NCBI RefSeq assembly: GCF_007176755.1
Contig: NZ_BJTV01000019.1
Span: 1-64,000 of the forward strand
DNA: 64,000 bases
Reading direction: 5' to 3'
Source: Streptomyces sp. 1-11
GTDB taxonomy: Bacteria; Actinomycetota; Actinomycetes; Streptomycetales; Streptomycetaceae
The position numbers were made by a program, and so were the translations under genes. Below the pieces are notes generated by a model. That model saw nothing but the letters and a program-made list of their open reading frames with translations, searched no databases and was not told where the DNA came from. Each line of letters begins with the position of its first letter. Position 1 is the stretch's first letter. Below are positions 15,565 through 24,740 of this stretch, piece after piece.

Positions 15565-16136
15565 TTCGGCCGCAGCACCGAGTCACCGTAGACGACGAAG
15601 AACTGTGAACCGTTCGTGTCGGGACCGGCGTTGGCCATCGCCAGCAAACCGCGCCCGTAGAGGCGACGGGCGCCGGTCGGATCGCTCGGTGCCGGCGGCA
15701 GGTCCACCGGCAACTCGTCCTTGTACTTGTACCCAGGTCCGCCTTCGCCGGTGCCGGTCGGGTCGCCGCACTGCAGCACCTTCAGCGTCGGGTACGCCGT
15801 CAGCCGATGGCACACCGTACGGTCGTAGAACCGGTGCCGCGCCAGGTGCACGAAGCTCTGCACCGTGCACGGCGCCTTCGCCCGGTCCAGACGGAGCGGG
15901 AGCGGGCCCTGGCTGGTCGGGACAGCCACATCGACCGTGCCACGACTGGGGGTGTGTCGAGGATCGGACGGCAGGGGAACCGGCCGCGCAGCCGGCTCGT
16001 CAGGAGTCTGGGTGTACTGGCAAGGTCCGTGCGTGGTTCGCGGCTGGGCACCGGAGGTGGAGGCGGAGGCGGTGGTGCTGCCCGCCGACACGACCAACGC
16101 TGCCGCCGCCAATGCGGTCATGAGAGCTCGGTTCAT
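15405..16136 (-). CDS. Secreted peptidyl-prolyl cis-trans isomerase (cyclophilin type)
   Basis: A 243-residue protein with an Ala-rich signal peptide (MNRALMTALAAAALVVSAGS) and a cyclophilin domain. Recognisable elements are 'VCHRLTAYPTLKVLQCGDPTG' (the active-site Arg of the usual FHR motif is kept) and 'LLAMANAGPDTNGSQFFVVY', near-canonical. It should catalyse proline isomerisation in exported proteins. The ATG at 16136 is chosen because GGAGGG lies eight bases upstream; an ATG at 16145 overlaps that site. Its 3' end is overlapped by the WhiB frame on the other strand. Confidence 0.88.
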   Translation of the reverse strand: MNRALMTALAAAALVVSAGSTTASASTSGAQPRTTHGPCQYTQTPDEPAARPVPLPSDPRHTPSRGTVDVAVPTSQGPLPLRLDRAKAPCTVQSFVHLARHRFYDRTVCHRLTAYPTLKVLQCGDPTGTGEGGPGYKYKDELPVDLPPAPSDPTGARRLYGRGLLAMANAGPDTNGSQFFVVYGDSVLRPNYTVFGTVGAAGLETLDKIAAGGIEQTAQDPAPVDGTPVLRTELLSVRPSCRP

Positions 16137-16377
16137 CCTGCACACCCTCCAGAAGATCGTCAGATTTCGGAGCGGTCGCAGTCTAGGGCGCGGCCTGCCG
16201 GGCGCGCTCGGGGATGGCGCATTCCTGTCGCACGCCGGTGAGCCGGCAACCGCGACCTAACGCCCTCGCGCACCCATCGCCATCCGCAACCAAGCTGTGG
16301 CACTTGTTGGCCCTAACACCACCCACAGGAGGCGGTAGCTGCTTCAGGCTTCACATTCGGGCTCTAGACTCAGGCCG

Positions 16378-16920
16378 GTGAGAGCCGACGCAGCACGCAA
16401 CCTGGAAGCAGTCCTGACCACCGGAGCCCGTATGCTCGCCGCCGACCCGGCCGCCAGCATCGCGAGCATCGCCGGCGAGGCGGGCGTGGATCGGCGTACC
16501 GTCTACCGCCGTTTCGCCTCCCGCGACGAACTCCTGGCGGCCATCTACGAATCACGCCTCTCGGCCATCGAGCACGCCATCGAGGACGCCCGGCTCCGCG
16601 AAGCCCCCGTCGCCGTGGCCCTGCACCGCTACGTCGAGAACATCATCACCGTCAACCGCACCTGGCCCGTCGACCTCACCCGCATGCTCGCCGACGACGA
16701 CGTACGCGCCCGCCGCGACGCCTCCGTCCGCGAAGTCGACACCTTCCTCCGCCGCGCCACGGACGAAGGCCTCCTGCGCTCCGACCTCCCCGAGGGCTGG
16801 GCAGGCGCGCTCCTCCCCCAACTCATGCACCTCGTCGTCCGCCAACTCCCGGAACTGAGCGCGGGCCAGGCGGCGGACATCGTCGTCGACACCTTGCTGA
16901 ACGGGCTCGGGAGGTCTTGA
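16378..16920 (+). CDS. TetR/AcrR-family regulator, leaderless
   Basis: A 180-residue TetR-type regulator with the helix-turn-helix 'IASIAGEAGVDRRTVYRRF' at about residues 25-45 and a helical C-terminal domain. The GTG at 16378 stands seven bases after TAGACT (16365-16370), itself preceded at 17 bp by CTTCAG, and there is no ribosome site, so the transcript is probably leaderless. No obvious target gene is adjacent. Confidence 0.85.
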   Translation: MRADAARNLEAVLTTGARMLAADPAASIASIAGEAGVDRRTVYRRFASRDELLAAIYESRLSAIEHAIEDARLREAPVAVALHRYVENIITVNRTWPVDLTRMLADDDVRARRDASVREVDTFLRRATDEGLLRSDLPEGWAGALLPQLMHLVVRQLPELSAGQAADIVVDTLLNGLGRS

Positions 16921-17207
16921 CACACGGACGCGTACCGGTGGACACGCGGGGCCCGTCGGCCCGGTGAGCAAGCGGATCTGACGCGACAGCGGTCCGCTCG
17001 GTGCGCGGCGCCTGCGGGCCGGCCGGCATCGCGCGGTCCTCCGAGAATTCACCAACCAATGGGGACCGTGGGGTTGGCAAGCCCTGTTGCTGCGTAAATT
17101 ATCTTGTCATGAACCTGCGGTCCGCCGGACGGGTCGCACATGCAGGGCCGCGGGCGCTTTCGGCGCCGGTACGACCAGGACCGAGGAAGCACGGAGAGGA
17201 ACGCGGG

Positions 17208-17996
17208 ATGGCGGGCATGAACGCATCAGGGAGCTTGGACGGCGGCATCGGGCGTCGCACCCTCCTGCGCGGCGCGGCAGGCTGGTCGGCGGCCGCCGGG
17301 ATGGCACTTGCCCTCGGCGCGGGGACGGCGGGCACGGCTTCGGCGTACGGCTGGACGCGCACGCTCCAGCAGGGCATGAGCGGTGCCGACGTGACGGAAC
17401 TGCAGGTGCGCGTCGGCGGCTGGGCCGCATCGAGCGCCCAGCAGACGTACGTCGGCTGGGACGGCGCCTTCGGACCGGCCACCGAGAGCGCGGTCCGACG
17501 GTTCCAGTCCGCGTACGGTCTGACGGCGGACGGTGTCGTCGGGCCGCAGACGCAGAGCGTGCTGAACAGCCTGGAGAGCGGCGACGGTTCCTCCGCGCAC
17601 TTCGACTGGAGCGAGTTCTACTCCAAGGACGGCTCGGGGTTCAGCGGCGGCAAGGTGAGCGCCACGCAGGTCAAGGAGAACGTGCGTCGCCTGATGTACA
17701 AGCTGGAGGCGGTGCGCAAGAAGGCCGGCGACAGCTCGATCACCGTCAACTCCGGCTTCCGCAGCGTCGCCCACAACTCGTCGGTGGGCGGCGCCTCGAA
17801 CAGCATGCACGTCTACGGGGTCGCCGCGGACATCGTGGTCGCGGGTCACACCACGCTTCAGGTGTACAGGATCGCCGAGACCTGCGGCTTCTCCGGTCTG
17901 GAGGCCTACAGCCACTCGTGGCAGCACGTGGACAGCCGGGTGCAGTACCCCTCGTACGGCTCCGGCTCCTGGTGGTGGGAGAGCGGCGTGGTGTGA
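17208..17996 (+). CDS. Tat-exported zinc D-Ala-D-Ala carboxypeptidase with peptidoglycan-binding domain
   Basis: A 262-residue protein with a twin-arginine signal (GRRTLLRGAAGWSAAAGMALAL). Next comes a PG_binding_1 repeat at about residues 50-120 (LQQGMSGADVTELQVRVGG, GPQTQSVLNSL), then a peptidase M15A domain. Zinc ligands are visible as 'SMHVYGVAADI' (His and Asp) and 'SWQHVD' (His). The architecture is that of the S. albus G DD-carboxypeptidase, which trims cell-wall stem peptides. ATG 17208 has GGAGAGG eight bases upstream. Confidence 0.9.
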   Translation: MAGMNASGSLDGGIGRRTLLRGAAGWSAAAGMALALGAGTAGTASAYGWTRTLQQGMSGADVTELQVRVGGWAASSAQQTYVGWDGAFGPATESAVRRFQSAYGLTADGVVGPQTQSVLNSLESGDGSSAHFDWSEFYSKDGSGFSGGKVSATQVKENVRRLMYKLEAVRKKAGDSSITVNSGFRSVAHNSSVGGASNSMHVYGVAADIVVAGHTTLQVYRIAETCGFSGLEAYSHSWQHVDSRVQYPSYGSGSWWWESGVV

Positions 17997-18047
17997 CCCT
18001 TTCGCGGCCTCTGGGCCGTAGGCGCGCCCGTGCCGCAGGGAGTCCGA

Positions 18048-18380
18048 TCAGCTCTCCTCCGGCACCGCCATCTCGCCGAGGCGTGACCAGTCGTCCTGGG
18101 GGACGGTCACGTTGACGATGCGCGGTGTCTCCGCGAGGTGGCTCGGCAGGGTCGCGCAGGCCGTGCGGAAGTGGTCGGAGCCGACGTGGGCCGCACCGGC
18201 ATCGTCGTCGCGGAACGCCTCGATCAGGACGTATTGCGTCGGGTCGTCGACGCTGCGGGACCACTCGAACCACAGGCAGCCCGGTTCGGCGCGGGTGGCC
18301 CGGGTGAACTCCCCGGTGATCTCGGGCCAGGCGTCGGCGTGCTCGGGCAGGACGCGGAACTTCGCGGTGATGAAGATCAT
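18048..18380 (-). CDS. Antibiotic biosynthesis monooxygenase (ABM) domain protein
   Basis: A 110-residue single ABM domain, starting MIFITAKFRVLPEHADAWPE and containing 'GCLWFEWSRSVDDPTQYVLIE' and 'HFRTACATLPSHL'. Members are small cofactor-free monooxygenases, often acting on quinols, and are frequently accessory genes in catabolic operons. It lies 58 bp downstream of the chimeric remnant, so it may be the last surviving gene of a once larger amidohydrolase/alcohol dehydrogenase operon. Confidence 0.85.
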   Translation of the reverse strand: MIFITAKFRVLPEHADAWPEITGEFTRATRAEPGCLWFEWSRSVDDPTQYVLIEAFRDDDAGAAHVGSDHFRTACATLPSHLAETPRIVNVTVPQDDWSRLGEMAVPEES

Positions 18381-18438
18381 CGATGCTCCTCACAGACGGT
18401 GCGGGTGCCCGGTGGCCGGGCTCTTGCGGGGTCGCCGT

Positions 18439-18693
18439 TCAGGGGACGAGGATCGCGCGGCCCCGGACCCGGCCCGCGTCCAGGTCGGCCAGGGCGTCCT
18501 GGAAGCGGTCGAGCGGATAGGGGGTGGTGTGCAGGCGGACCCGCCCCTGGGCGGCGAGCACCATCAGCTCGCGCAGGTCGTTGTAGGAGCCGACGAGGTT
18601 GCCGATGGAGTCGAGCTGGTTCTCGGGGCGTGCGTCCCACAGCGCGATGTGCGCGTCCACGATGAAGTACTTCTCGCCGTCCTTGCTGTACAC
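18439..18693 (-). pseudogene. In-frame chimera: amidohydrolase start fused to alcohol dehydrogenase end
   Basis: The 84-residue frame joins two unrelated families. Residues 1-25 (YSKDGEKYFIVDAHIALWDA, then RPEN) are the start of an amidohydrolase that normally runs over 300 residues. From about residue 28 (IGNLVGSYNDLRELMVLAAQ to the final ARGR-like 'GRAILVP') it is the C-terminal end of a zinc-type alcohol dehydrogenase. A deletion removed most of both genes but kept the frame, the GGGAGG ribosome site and the GTG start. The product is unlikely to be an enzyme. This family assignment is from recall of both families. Confidence 0.75.
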
Positions 18694-18814
18694 GCCGGCC
18701 TCCCGTCCCTCCGAATGCCTCGTGCCACAAAAACGACGTTAGGCACCCTGCAGGCAGCCTGCGAGTCGTCGGCCGTCGCGCCCGGGCGCGGCCGGCCGCG
18801 GGCCCTGATCCCCC

Positions 18815-19756
18815 TCACCGGTCCGGGCCCTCGGCCGGGCGGCGGGAGATCTCTCCCCGTACCCTGCGCCACCGTGACCGGGCCTGCTCGACCACGGCGT
18901 CCCACTGCCGGCGGACCTCACGCTCGGACGGGCGGTGGCCTTCACGGATCCGGACGAGCTCGTCCCGTACTTCGCGTCCCGCCGCCACCGACGCGACCAG
19001 GCAGAGCATCCCTGCGAAGAGGGCGGAGATCATCGCGAAGACCGCACCGACCACCCCGTAGCGTGTCGCGGAGGAGTTGAAGAGACGCGGCATGTAGATG
19101 GTCGCGCCGACCGAATAGGCCGCCGTGAGAGCGGCGCCGGTGACGCCGAAGGGCAGCAGGTCCGTCCATCCGATCCGCTTCGCCGACAGGATCCAGCCGC
19201 TCCAGACGAGGAAGGCGGCGGTCACCGGTACTCCGCACGCCAGGGCGACCAGCCCCAGGGCGTATCCGCCGAGGAGCGCGGAGAGCAGTGCCATGACCGC
19301 GGCGTAGCCGCCGAGGGTGAGGATCCACCACAGGCCGTTGCGTGTGTTGCGCACGCTGAGGGGCCTGAGCTCCCATGTCTGTTCGAAGAGCCGCTGCGCG
19401 GCGCGCGTGAAGCTCAGCACCGAGATCATCAGGAAGACGACGCCGAAGACGCCGAAGCTCGCGCTGGGCCCCTCGGGAGAGGAGAAGAGCGAGCCGACCG
19501 CCGCGGCGCCTGCCCCGGTGAGGCCGTAGCGTCTGATGATCCGGCCGGCGGCGTCGTAGTGCGCGAAGACGGTGCCGAGGAGGATGGACAGCGGGACCAG
19601 TGCCGTCAGCGCGCTGGACGCCAGGGCCATCGAGCGGTCGAAGCCGAGGATCTTCTGGAACCGGTTGATGATGCGCAGCGCGAACGCGGGGCGCAGCCAG
19701 AACGTGAGCGTTCGGACCAGGCGCTCCCGCTTGACCTGTGCCGTCCTACCTTCCAT
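18815..19756 (-). CDS. YihY/BrkB-family inner membrane protein
   Basis: A 313-residue protein with about six membrane segments and the family hallmarks: 'RSMALASSALTALVPLSILL' near the N-terminus, 'LSFTRAAQRLFEQTWEL', and 'PFGVTGAALTAAYSVGATIY'. YihY/BrkB proteins were once called ribonuclease BN; their function is unclear, with transport or envelope roles suggested. A basic, hydrophilic C-terminal tail of about 50 residues follows the last segment. It appears to be a single transcription unit. Confidence 0.85.
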   Translation of the reverse strand: MEGRTAQVKRERLVRTLTFWLRPAFALRIINRFQKILGFDRSMALASSALTALVPLSILLGTVFAHYDAAGRIIRRYGLTGAGAAAVGSLFSSPEGPSASFGVFGVVFLMISVLSFTRAAQRLFEQTWELRPLSVRNTRNGLWWILTLGGYAAVMALLSALLGGYALGLVALACGVPVTAAFLVWSGWILSAKRIGWTDLLPFGVTGAALTAAYSVGATIYMPRLFNSSATRYGVVGAVFAMISALFAGMLCLVASVAAGREVRDELVRIREGHRPSEREVRRQWDAVVEQARSRWRRVRGEISRRPAEGPDR

Positions 19757-20016
19757 GGGCCGGCACGGTGGTGCGGTCGAGGCCCTCGGCCGGGTGTCGT
19801 CGCCGGGCCGCCCCGGTGGACGGCTCGCCCGGCTTCGCGTTCACCGCCCGGCGTCGGCGCCGCGCCGCCCGGTCCGTCCGGGCAGGGGCCGGGAACGGCT
19901 CGGGCACCGCCCACGACTCATCGGCTAGCTCATGACGAAGCACCACGAACCGGTCAACGAACGACCGACGTGGAGGACACGACCCGGCGCGTTCTCGGCG
20001 ATGTCGTTCGCGGCGG

Positions 20017-20847
20017 TCAGCAGTAGGGAGGCTGGTTGGTCAGGGAGGCCGCCACTCGCATCCACACGCCGAACAGCCGGTAGAGGCCGGGCACGGTGCC
20101 CTCCGACCGAACGGTCCGTGCGTCCGTCGAGGTGACGCCCGGGATTCCCTGGAGCGTCGAGGCGACCGAGGCCGACTGCCAACGGACCGTGAGGGTGGAG
20201 GAGGCCGCCGCGCCGGCTGGGGCCTTCAGCGGTGCGGAGAGACGGGCGGCGACCGCTTCCTCGATGGACGCCCGTGCTTCGTGCGGCGGTCGCAGACCTG
20301 CCGAGAACCGGTCCCGCGCGAACTTCACGGCCACGGTCGTCACCGAGGCGTCCCATTCCGTCATCTCGGTGCAGGCACGGTCGTCGCCGGTGAGGACGGC
20401 CACCGGAACGCCGATGGCGGCCGCGGTGGCATGGGCCAGGCCGATCTCACCAACCGGCCTGCCGTCCAGCCACATGTCCTCGATCTCGTGCCCCATGAAG
20501 CTGTGGCTGAGTACGCCGAGCGCGCCGGCGCGCGCGTGGTAGCCGACGAAGAGTGCGGCATCGTGCTCGGGAGTGAGTCCCTCGAGCATGCCCATCTGCT
20601 TCGGCCTGCCGCGGATGAGGTGCACCGCGGGGTGCAGCGACTCGGGCAGGAGGTTGCGCATCGGGCCGTGCGCGTCGTTGACGGTGATGTCTGTGGCGCC
20701 CGCCGCCAGGGCGCCGCGGACGGCGGCGTTGACGTCCTCCGCCATCATCAGCCGGCCACGCTCGTAGTCGCGGCCGCCGGGCTGGACGTCGTCGGCGTCC
20801 ACCAGCCCGGTGATGCCTTCCATGTCGACACTGATGTAGATCCGCAC
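20017..20847 (-). CDS. M55-family D-aminopeptidase (DppA-like)
   Basis: A 276-residue member of the M55 peptidases, which release D-amino acids from peptides such as D-Ala-D-Ala. The metal ligands of B. subtilis DppA fall at nearly the same positions: Asp8 and Glu10 (ISVDMEG), His60 (NDAHG), His104 (GYHA) and Glu134, with the catalytic His115 in 'LSHSF'. This makes an active enzyme likely. It is likely cytoplasmic. Together with the exported DD-carboxypeptidase at 17208 it could help recycle D-Ala from the cell wall, though the genes are not co-transcribed. Confidence 0.9.
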   Translation of the reverse strand: MRIYISVDMEGITGLVDADDVQPGGRDYERGRLMMAEDVNAAVRGALAAGATDITVNDAHGPMRNLLPESLHPAVHLIRGRPKQMGMLEGLTPEHDAALFVGYHARAGALGVLSHSFMGHEIEDMWLDGRPVGEIGLAHATAAAIGVPVAVLTGDDRACTEMTEWDASVTTVAVKFARDRFSAGLRPPHEARASIEEAVAARLSAPLKAPAGAAASSTLTVRWQSASVASTLQGIPGVTSTDARTVRSEGTVPGLYRLFGVWMRVAASLTNQPPYC

Positions 20848-20944
20848 CGCTCAGTCTCCTCACCTTGATCGTTCGAGGAGACGTCTGCCGCTCTCGCCGC
20901 GGTTCCTCCGTGGCGGCGGCCGCCCCGGGCGGATCCCGGAGCCG

Positions 20945-21526
20945 TCAGCCGGGGTCCTGCCGGCGGAAGTCCAGCATCTGGAAGACCTTGTCGTACCGGC
21001 GTTCACCGACGGCGACGAAGTCGGGCAGACGTCCGTACTCGGTGAAGCCCAGTGACCGGTAGAGCCGCAGGGCATGGGTGTTGTCGCCGCGGGCGTCCAG
21101 GGTGAGGACCTCGATGCCGGCCTCGCGGGCGTCGGCGATCAAGGCGGTGGCCAGCGCCCGGCCCACACCGCGCCCATGGACCGCGGCAGCCACCGCGATC
21201 TTCTCCAGGTCGGCGTGGGGCCGGTGAGTCGGCCGGGCGTAGCGCAACCAGTACCCCAGCCCGACGAGCCGGCGGTCGAGATACGCGGCGCGCAGGGCCG
21301 CGTCACCGGCTCGCACCGCTGCGACGACGTCGCCGAGAAGTTCCGCCACCTCGTCCGGCGAGGGCGGTTCGACCCAGCCCAGCGCGGCGCCACCGCGGAC
21401 CAGATCCGCCAGCATCCGGTGGGCCGACTCCGCGAAGCGGACCTCCAGCGCGGGATCGGAGGCCAGCTGTGCGGCGCCGAGGACGGCGGGCCGGGTGGCC
21501 CCACCGTTGATCATGGCCGGATTCAT
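20945..21526 (-). CDS. GNAT-family N-acetyltransferase
   Basis: A 193-residue GNAT protein with 'LEKIAVAAAVHGRGVGRALA' (acetyl-CoA pyrophosphate loop) and 'LTLDARGDNTHALRLYRSLGF' near the end. The frame stays open far upstream on this strand, but that part is antisense to the membrane protein gene at 21692, so the start is set at ATG 21526 or the ATG a few codons inside. Ribosome site is weak. The substrate is not predictable. Confidence 0.8.
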   Translation of the reverse strand: MNPAMINGGATRPAVLGAAQLASDPALEVRFAESAHRMLADLVRGGAALGWVEPPSPDEVAELLGDVVAAVRAGDAALRAAYLDRRLVGLGYWLRYARPTHRPHADLEKIAVAAAVHGRGVGRALATALIADAREAGIEVLTLDARGDNTHALRLYRSLGFTEYGRLPDFVAVGERRYDKVFQMLDFRRQDPG

Positions 21527-21691
21527 GAGCCGCAGCTTAGGCCTTTTCGGAGGCCGGGGGCCGAGGAGGCGGTGCGGCGGCCGGTCCATGGGCCGGATCT
21601 GCCCGCTCAACGGGCTCATTTCGCGGAGCTGAGTACTTCCTGAGTAGGCGCGCTCATGCGGCACGAGACGGCGCGGCCCAGACTCCCGACC

Positions 21692-24076
21692 ATGACACAC
21701 GTTCCGCCGCCGGCCGAGGAACTGCGGCTCATCGACGCCGAATTGTGGCGACTGGACGCTCGCCGCACCCAATTGCTGACGCGCCGCGCCTGGTTGGTCG
21801 GCCAACTCTCCTCGATCCCGCAGCCCGGCCCGGTGCCGACCGGGGCCATGCCCGCGCCGCACCGCCCCGAGACGACCGCGCCGCGCGTGCAGAACGTGCT
21901 GCTGCTCCTGGGCGGCCTGCTGCTGACCATCGCGGCGATCGCGTTCACGGTGGTCAGCTGGGGCCATCTGGGGATCGCCGGGCGTTCGCTGGTGCTCGGC
22001 GCGGTCACGGTGGCCGTTCTGGCCGCTCCGCTGCCGCTGCTGGGCCGCGGCCTGCGTTCGACGGCCGAGGCGGTGGCGGGGCTCGCGCTGGCGCTCACGG
22101 TGCTCGACGCCTACGCGCTGCACGCGACCGCCCTCACCGGCGTGACCGTCACGGCGTACGCGGCGTGGTCGTCGGCGGTGCTGGCGGCCCTGTGGACGGG
22201 TTACGGGCGGCTGCCGCGCACGAGGACGCTGCGGCTGCCGCTTCCGGCCGCGCTGGCCGCCGCGCAACTGCCGCTGCCGCTCGGGGCGGTGGCGGCCGGC
22301 ACCGGGGCGTACGGGATCAGCGGCGCGCTGCTGGTGACCGCCGCGATCGACACGGCGGTGGCTCTTCGCGCCCCGGCCGGACCGGTGCGGATCACCGCCG
22401 CGGTCGGCGCGTACGGCGTGGGGGTGTGGGGTTCGCTGGGCGCGGTCTGGCTGTCGTGGACGGCCGGCGGTCCGGGCGCCGGAGCCCGCGCGGCCGCGCT
22501 GCTGCTGTTCGCGGCCGGTGTCGCCGCGGCGGCCGCATGCCGGGATCGTGCCGCGGGGCACGCCGTCGGGTTGTCCCTCACGGCCGGTCTGCTCGCCGTC
22601 ACCGCGCTCGGCGGGATCGTCCGCCCGGCGCTGCCGGCCGCCTGGACGGTTCCCGCTCATCTCGCCCTGGGCATCGCGCTGCTGGCGGCGGTGCGGGCCG
22701 GCCGGCTGCCCGGGCGGGTGCGGCGCGGTCTCGCCCTCGCGTCGGCCGCGGTGCAGGGTCTGGCGGTGCTGTGGGCGCTGCCCCTGCTCGCGCTGACGCT
22801 GTTCGGGCCGGCCGGCTGGACGGTACGGGTGTGGTCGGGTGCGCCGGGCGGTGCACGACAAGCCGTGTCGGTGGGTGCGTCGTGGCTGCCGCAGCCGCAG
22901 GCCGCGCCGCTGGTCCTGGCCGCCGTCGCCGCCGTCCTCGCCCTCGCGGTCCGTGACGCGGCGTGGCGGCCCAGGGCCCTGCTGGGCGTGCTGGTGCTCG
23001 GTTGGTCCGCGCTCATGGTCGTCCCGGTGGTGCTGGACGTGCCGTACCCGGCGGCGCTCGTGGTGGAGGTGCTGGCGACGGCGGGCCTCCTGCTGCCGGC
23101 GACACGGCGCCGGGCGGCGCGGAGCACGGGCCCGCTGCCCGCGCTGCTGCTCGCCCTCGTCACGTCGGTCTCGCTCGCGTTCCTCTCGCTGCCGACGCGT
23201 TCGGCGACAGTGGGAGTGCTCACCGCCCTGACGGTGCTCTTCGCGGCCGCGTCCCGCAAGGAGCGCCTCGCCATGGTCACGGTTCCGGCCGCGCTCGGCT
23301 ACGGCGCCGCCTGGGCCTGCGCGGTGGGCGCCGCCGCGGGCTGGGCGCCGCCGCACACCGCCCTGCTCGTGCTCCTGGTCCCGGCGGTGGCGGCACTCAC
23401 GGCCGCGCGGGCCGCCGATGAACGCACGACCCTGGCGGCCGAGGTGACGGGTGCCGCCGCCGGCCTCGTCGCGATCGCCCTGGCGGCCGGCGATCCGGCG
23501 CTGCTCTCCCTGGTCCTGTCCCTGGCTGCGGTGATCGCCGCCGGGACTGCCCTGCGCGCCGAGCGCCGCCCCGCCGCCCACGCGGCCACCGCACTGCTCG
23601 CCACGGCCGCCTGGGTGCGCCTCTCGGCGTGGGGCGTCACGGCACCGGAGGCGTACACGGCGCCCTTGTCCGTGCCCGCCCTTGCGATGGGCGCGCTGCG
23701 CCGGCGCCGGGATCCGGGGGCGTCGTCCTGGGTGGCGTACGGCCCCGGTCTGGCCGCCACGCTCGTCCCGAGCCTCGCGGCCGCCTGGAGCGACCCGTAC
23801 GCCACCCGCCCCTGGCTGCTGGGCGCGGCGGCGCTGCTGGTCACCCTGCTGGGCGCCCGGTACCGGCTGCGGGCGCCGCTGCTGCTGGGCGGCGGGGTGC
23901 TCTTGCTGGACGCGCTGCACGAACTGGCCCCCTACCTGGTACAGCTCGCCGGTCTCCTCCCCCGCTGGGTGCCTCCCGCGCTCGCCGGCCTGCTGCTGCT
24001 CGCCGTCGGCGCGACGTACGAACGGCGGCTGCGGAACGTACGGCGGGCGCGGGACGTCCTGGGCCGGATGAACTGA
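21692..24076 (+). CDS. Large multi-pass membrane protein (SCO7613-like C-terminal domain family)
   Basis: A 794-residue protein with a short hydrophilic N-terminus (a helix with many Leu, Arg and Glu, followed by a Pro-rich linker), then more than twenty closely spaced hydrophobic segments rich in Ala, Leu and Val from about residue 75 to 770, and a basic tail 'YERRLRNVRRARDVLGRMN'. This is the pattern of actinobacterial proteins named after SCO7613; no function is known. The ATG at 21692 lies seven bases after CAGACT, suggesting a leaderless mRNA, and the direct repeat TGAGTA twice around 21632-21645 precedes it. Confidence 0.78.
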   Translation: MTHVPPPAEELRLIDAELWRLDARRTQLLTRRAWLVGQLSSIPQPGPVPTGAMPAPHRPETTAPRVQNVLLLLGGLLLTIAAIAFTVVSWGHLGIAGRSLVLGAVTVAVLAAPLPLLGRGLRSTAEAVAGLALALTVLDAYALHATALTGVTVTAYAAWSSAVLAALWTGYGRLPRTRTLRLPLPAALAAAQLPLPLGAVAAGTGAYGISGALLVTAAIDTAVALRAPAGPVRITAAVGAYGVGVWGSLGAVWLSWTAGGPGAGARAAALLLFAAGVAAAAACRDRAAGHAVGLSLTAGLLAVTALGGIVRPALPAAWTVPAHLALGIALLAAVRAGRLPGRVRRGLALASAAVQGLAVLWALPLLALTLFGPAGWTVRVWSGAPGGARQAVSVGASWLPQPQAAPLVLAAVAAVLALAVRDAAWRPRALLGVLVLGWSALMVVPVVLDVPYPAALVVEVLATAGLLLPATRRRAARSTGPLPALLLALVTSVSLAFLSLPTRSATVGVLTALTVLFAAASRKERLAMVTVPAALGYGAAWACAVGAAAGWAPPHTALLVLLVPAVAALTAARAADERTTLAAEVTGAAAGLVAIALAAGDPALLSLVLSLAAVIAAGTALRAERRPAAHAATALLATAAWVRLSAWGVTAPEAYTAPLSVPALAMGALRRRRDPGASSWVAYGPGLAATLVPSLAAAWSDPYATRPWLLGAAALLVTLLGARYRLRAPLLLGGGVLLLDALHELAPYLVQLAGLLPRWVPPALAGLLLLAVGATYERRLRNVRRARDVLGRMN

Positions 24077-24181
24077 CCGATTCCGAGCGGGCGGTGCGGA
24101 CGCGCGGACGCGGCGGTGCACGTCAGCCGTGGACATCCGCGAAGGCGCTGCCGCTTCCTCATGATCGATTAGGGTGGTCGG

Positions 24182-24730
24182 ATGTTCGAGGGCAAGCTGG
24201 TGAGGCTGCGCGCGCTGCGTGCCGAAGACGCTGAGCATCACGTCCGTTGGCGCAACGACCCGGAGGTGGTGCGCTGGGCCGCGGCAGGTGACCCGGGCTT
24301 CGGCCCGGTCACCGCGGAGGCGGTCGGGATCGGCTTCGAGACCATGCTGCGGCTGAGCCCGAGGGAGTCGGCCGTGTTCACGGTCGAGGACCTGGCAGGC
24401 GGGACCGTGATAGGCATGGCCGACTACCGGGACCTCGACCCCTACGCCGGCGTGGCCACGCTGGGAGTCACCATCGGCGAGCGGGAGTTCTGGGGCCGCG
24501 GCCACGGCAGGGACGCGGTGCGGCTGCTCGTGGACCACTTGTTCGGTGCGTACCCCCTGAGCAGGCTGGAGCTGGACACCTGGAGCGGCAACGAACGCGC
24601 CGTGCGCGCCTTCACCGGGCTGGGCTTCCGTGAGGAGGGCCGCCGTCGGTCGGCCGTGCTGGTGGAAGGAGAACGCTACGACCGGGTGCTCTTCGGAATG
24701 CTGCGCGACGAGTGGACGGCCCGGTCCTAG
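24182..24730 (+). CDS. RimJ/RimL-type GNAT acetyltransferase, leaderless
   Basis: A 182-residue GNAT of the RimJ/RimL group (starts FEGKLVRLRALRAEDAEHHV; core 'TLGVTIGEREFWGRGHGRDA' and 'RLELDTWSGNERAVRAFTGL'). Such enzymes acetylate protein N-termini, aminoglycosides or small amines. ATG 24182 is six bases after TAGGGT (24170-24175) with no ribosome site. Its stop codon TAG is part of the next gene's -10 element. Confidence 0.87.
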   Translation: MFEGKLVRLRALRAEDAEHHVRWRNDPEVVRWAAAGDPGFGPVTAEAVGIGFETMLRLSPRESAVFTVEDLAGGTVIGMADYRDLDPYAGVATLGVTIGEREFWGRGHGRDAVRLLVDHLFGAYPLSRLELDTWSGNERAVRAFTGLGFREEGRRRSAVLVEGERYDRVLFGMLRDEWTARS

Positions 24731-24733
24731 ACT
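24728..24733 (+). promoter_or_regulatory. -10 element TAGACT overlapping a stop codon
   Basis: TAGACT lies seven bases before the ATG at 24741, and its first three bases are the TAG stop of the upstream acetyltransferase gene. This gives the next gene its own leaderless promoter despite tight packing. Confidence 0.5.
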
Positions 24734-24740
24734 CGGGGCC

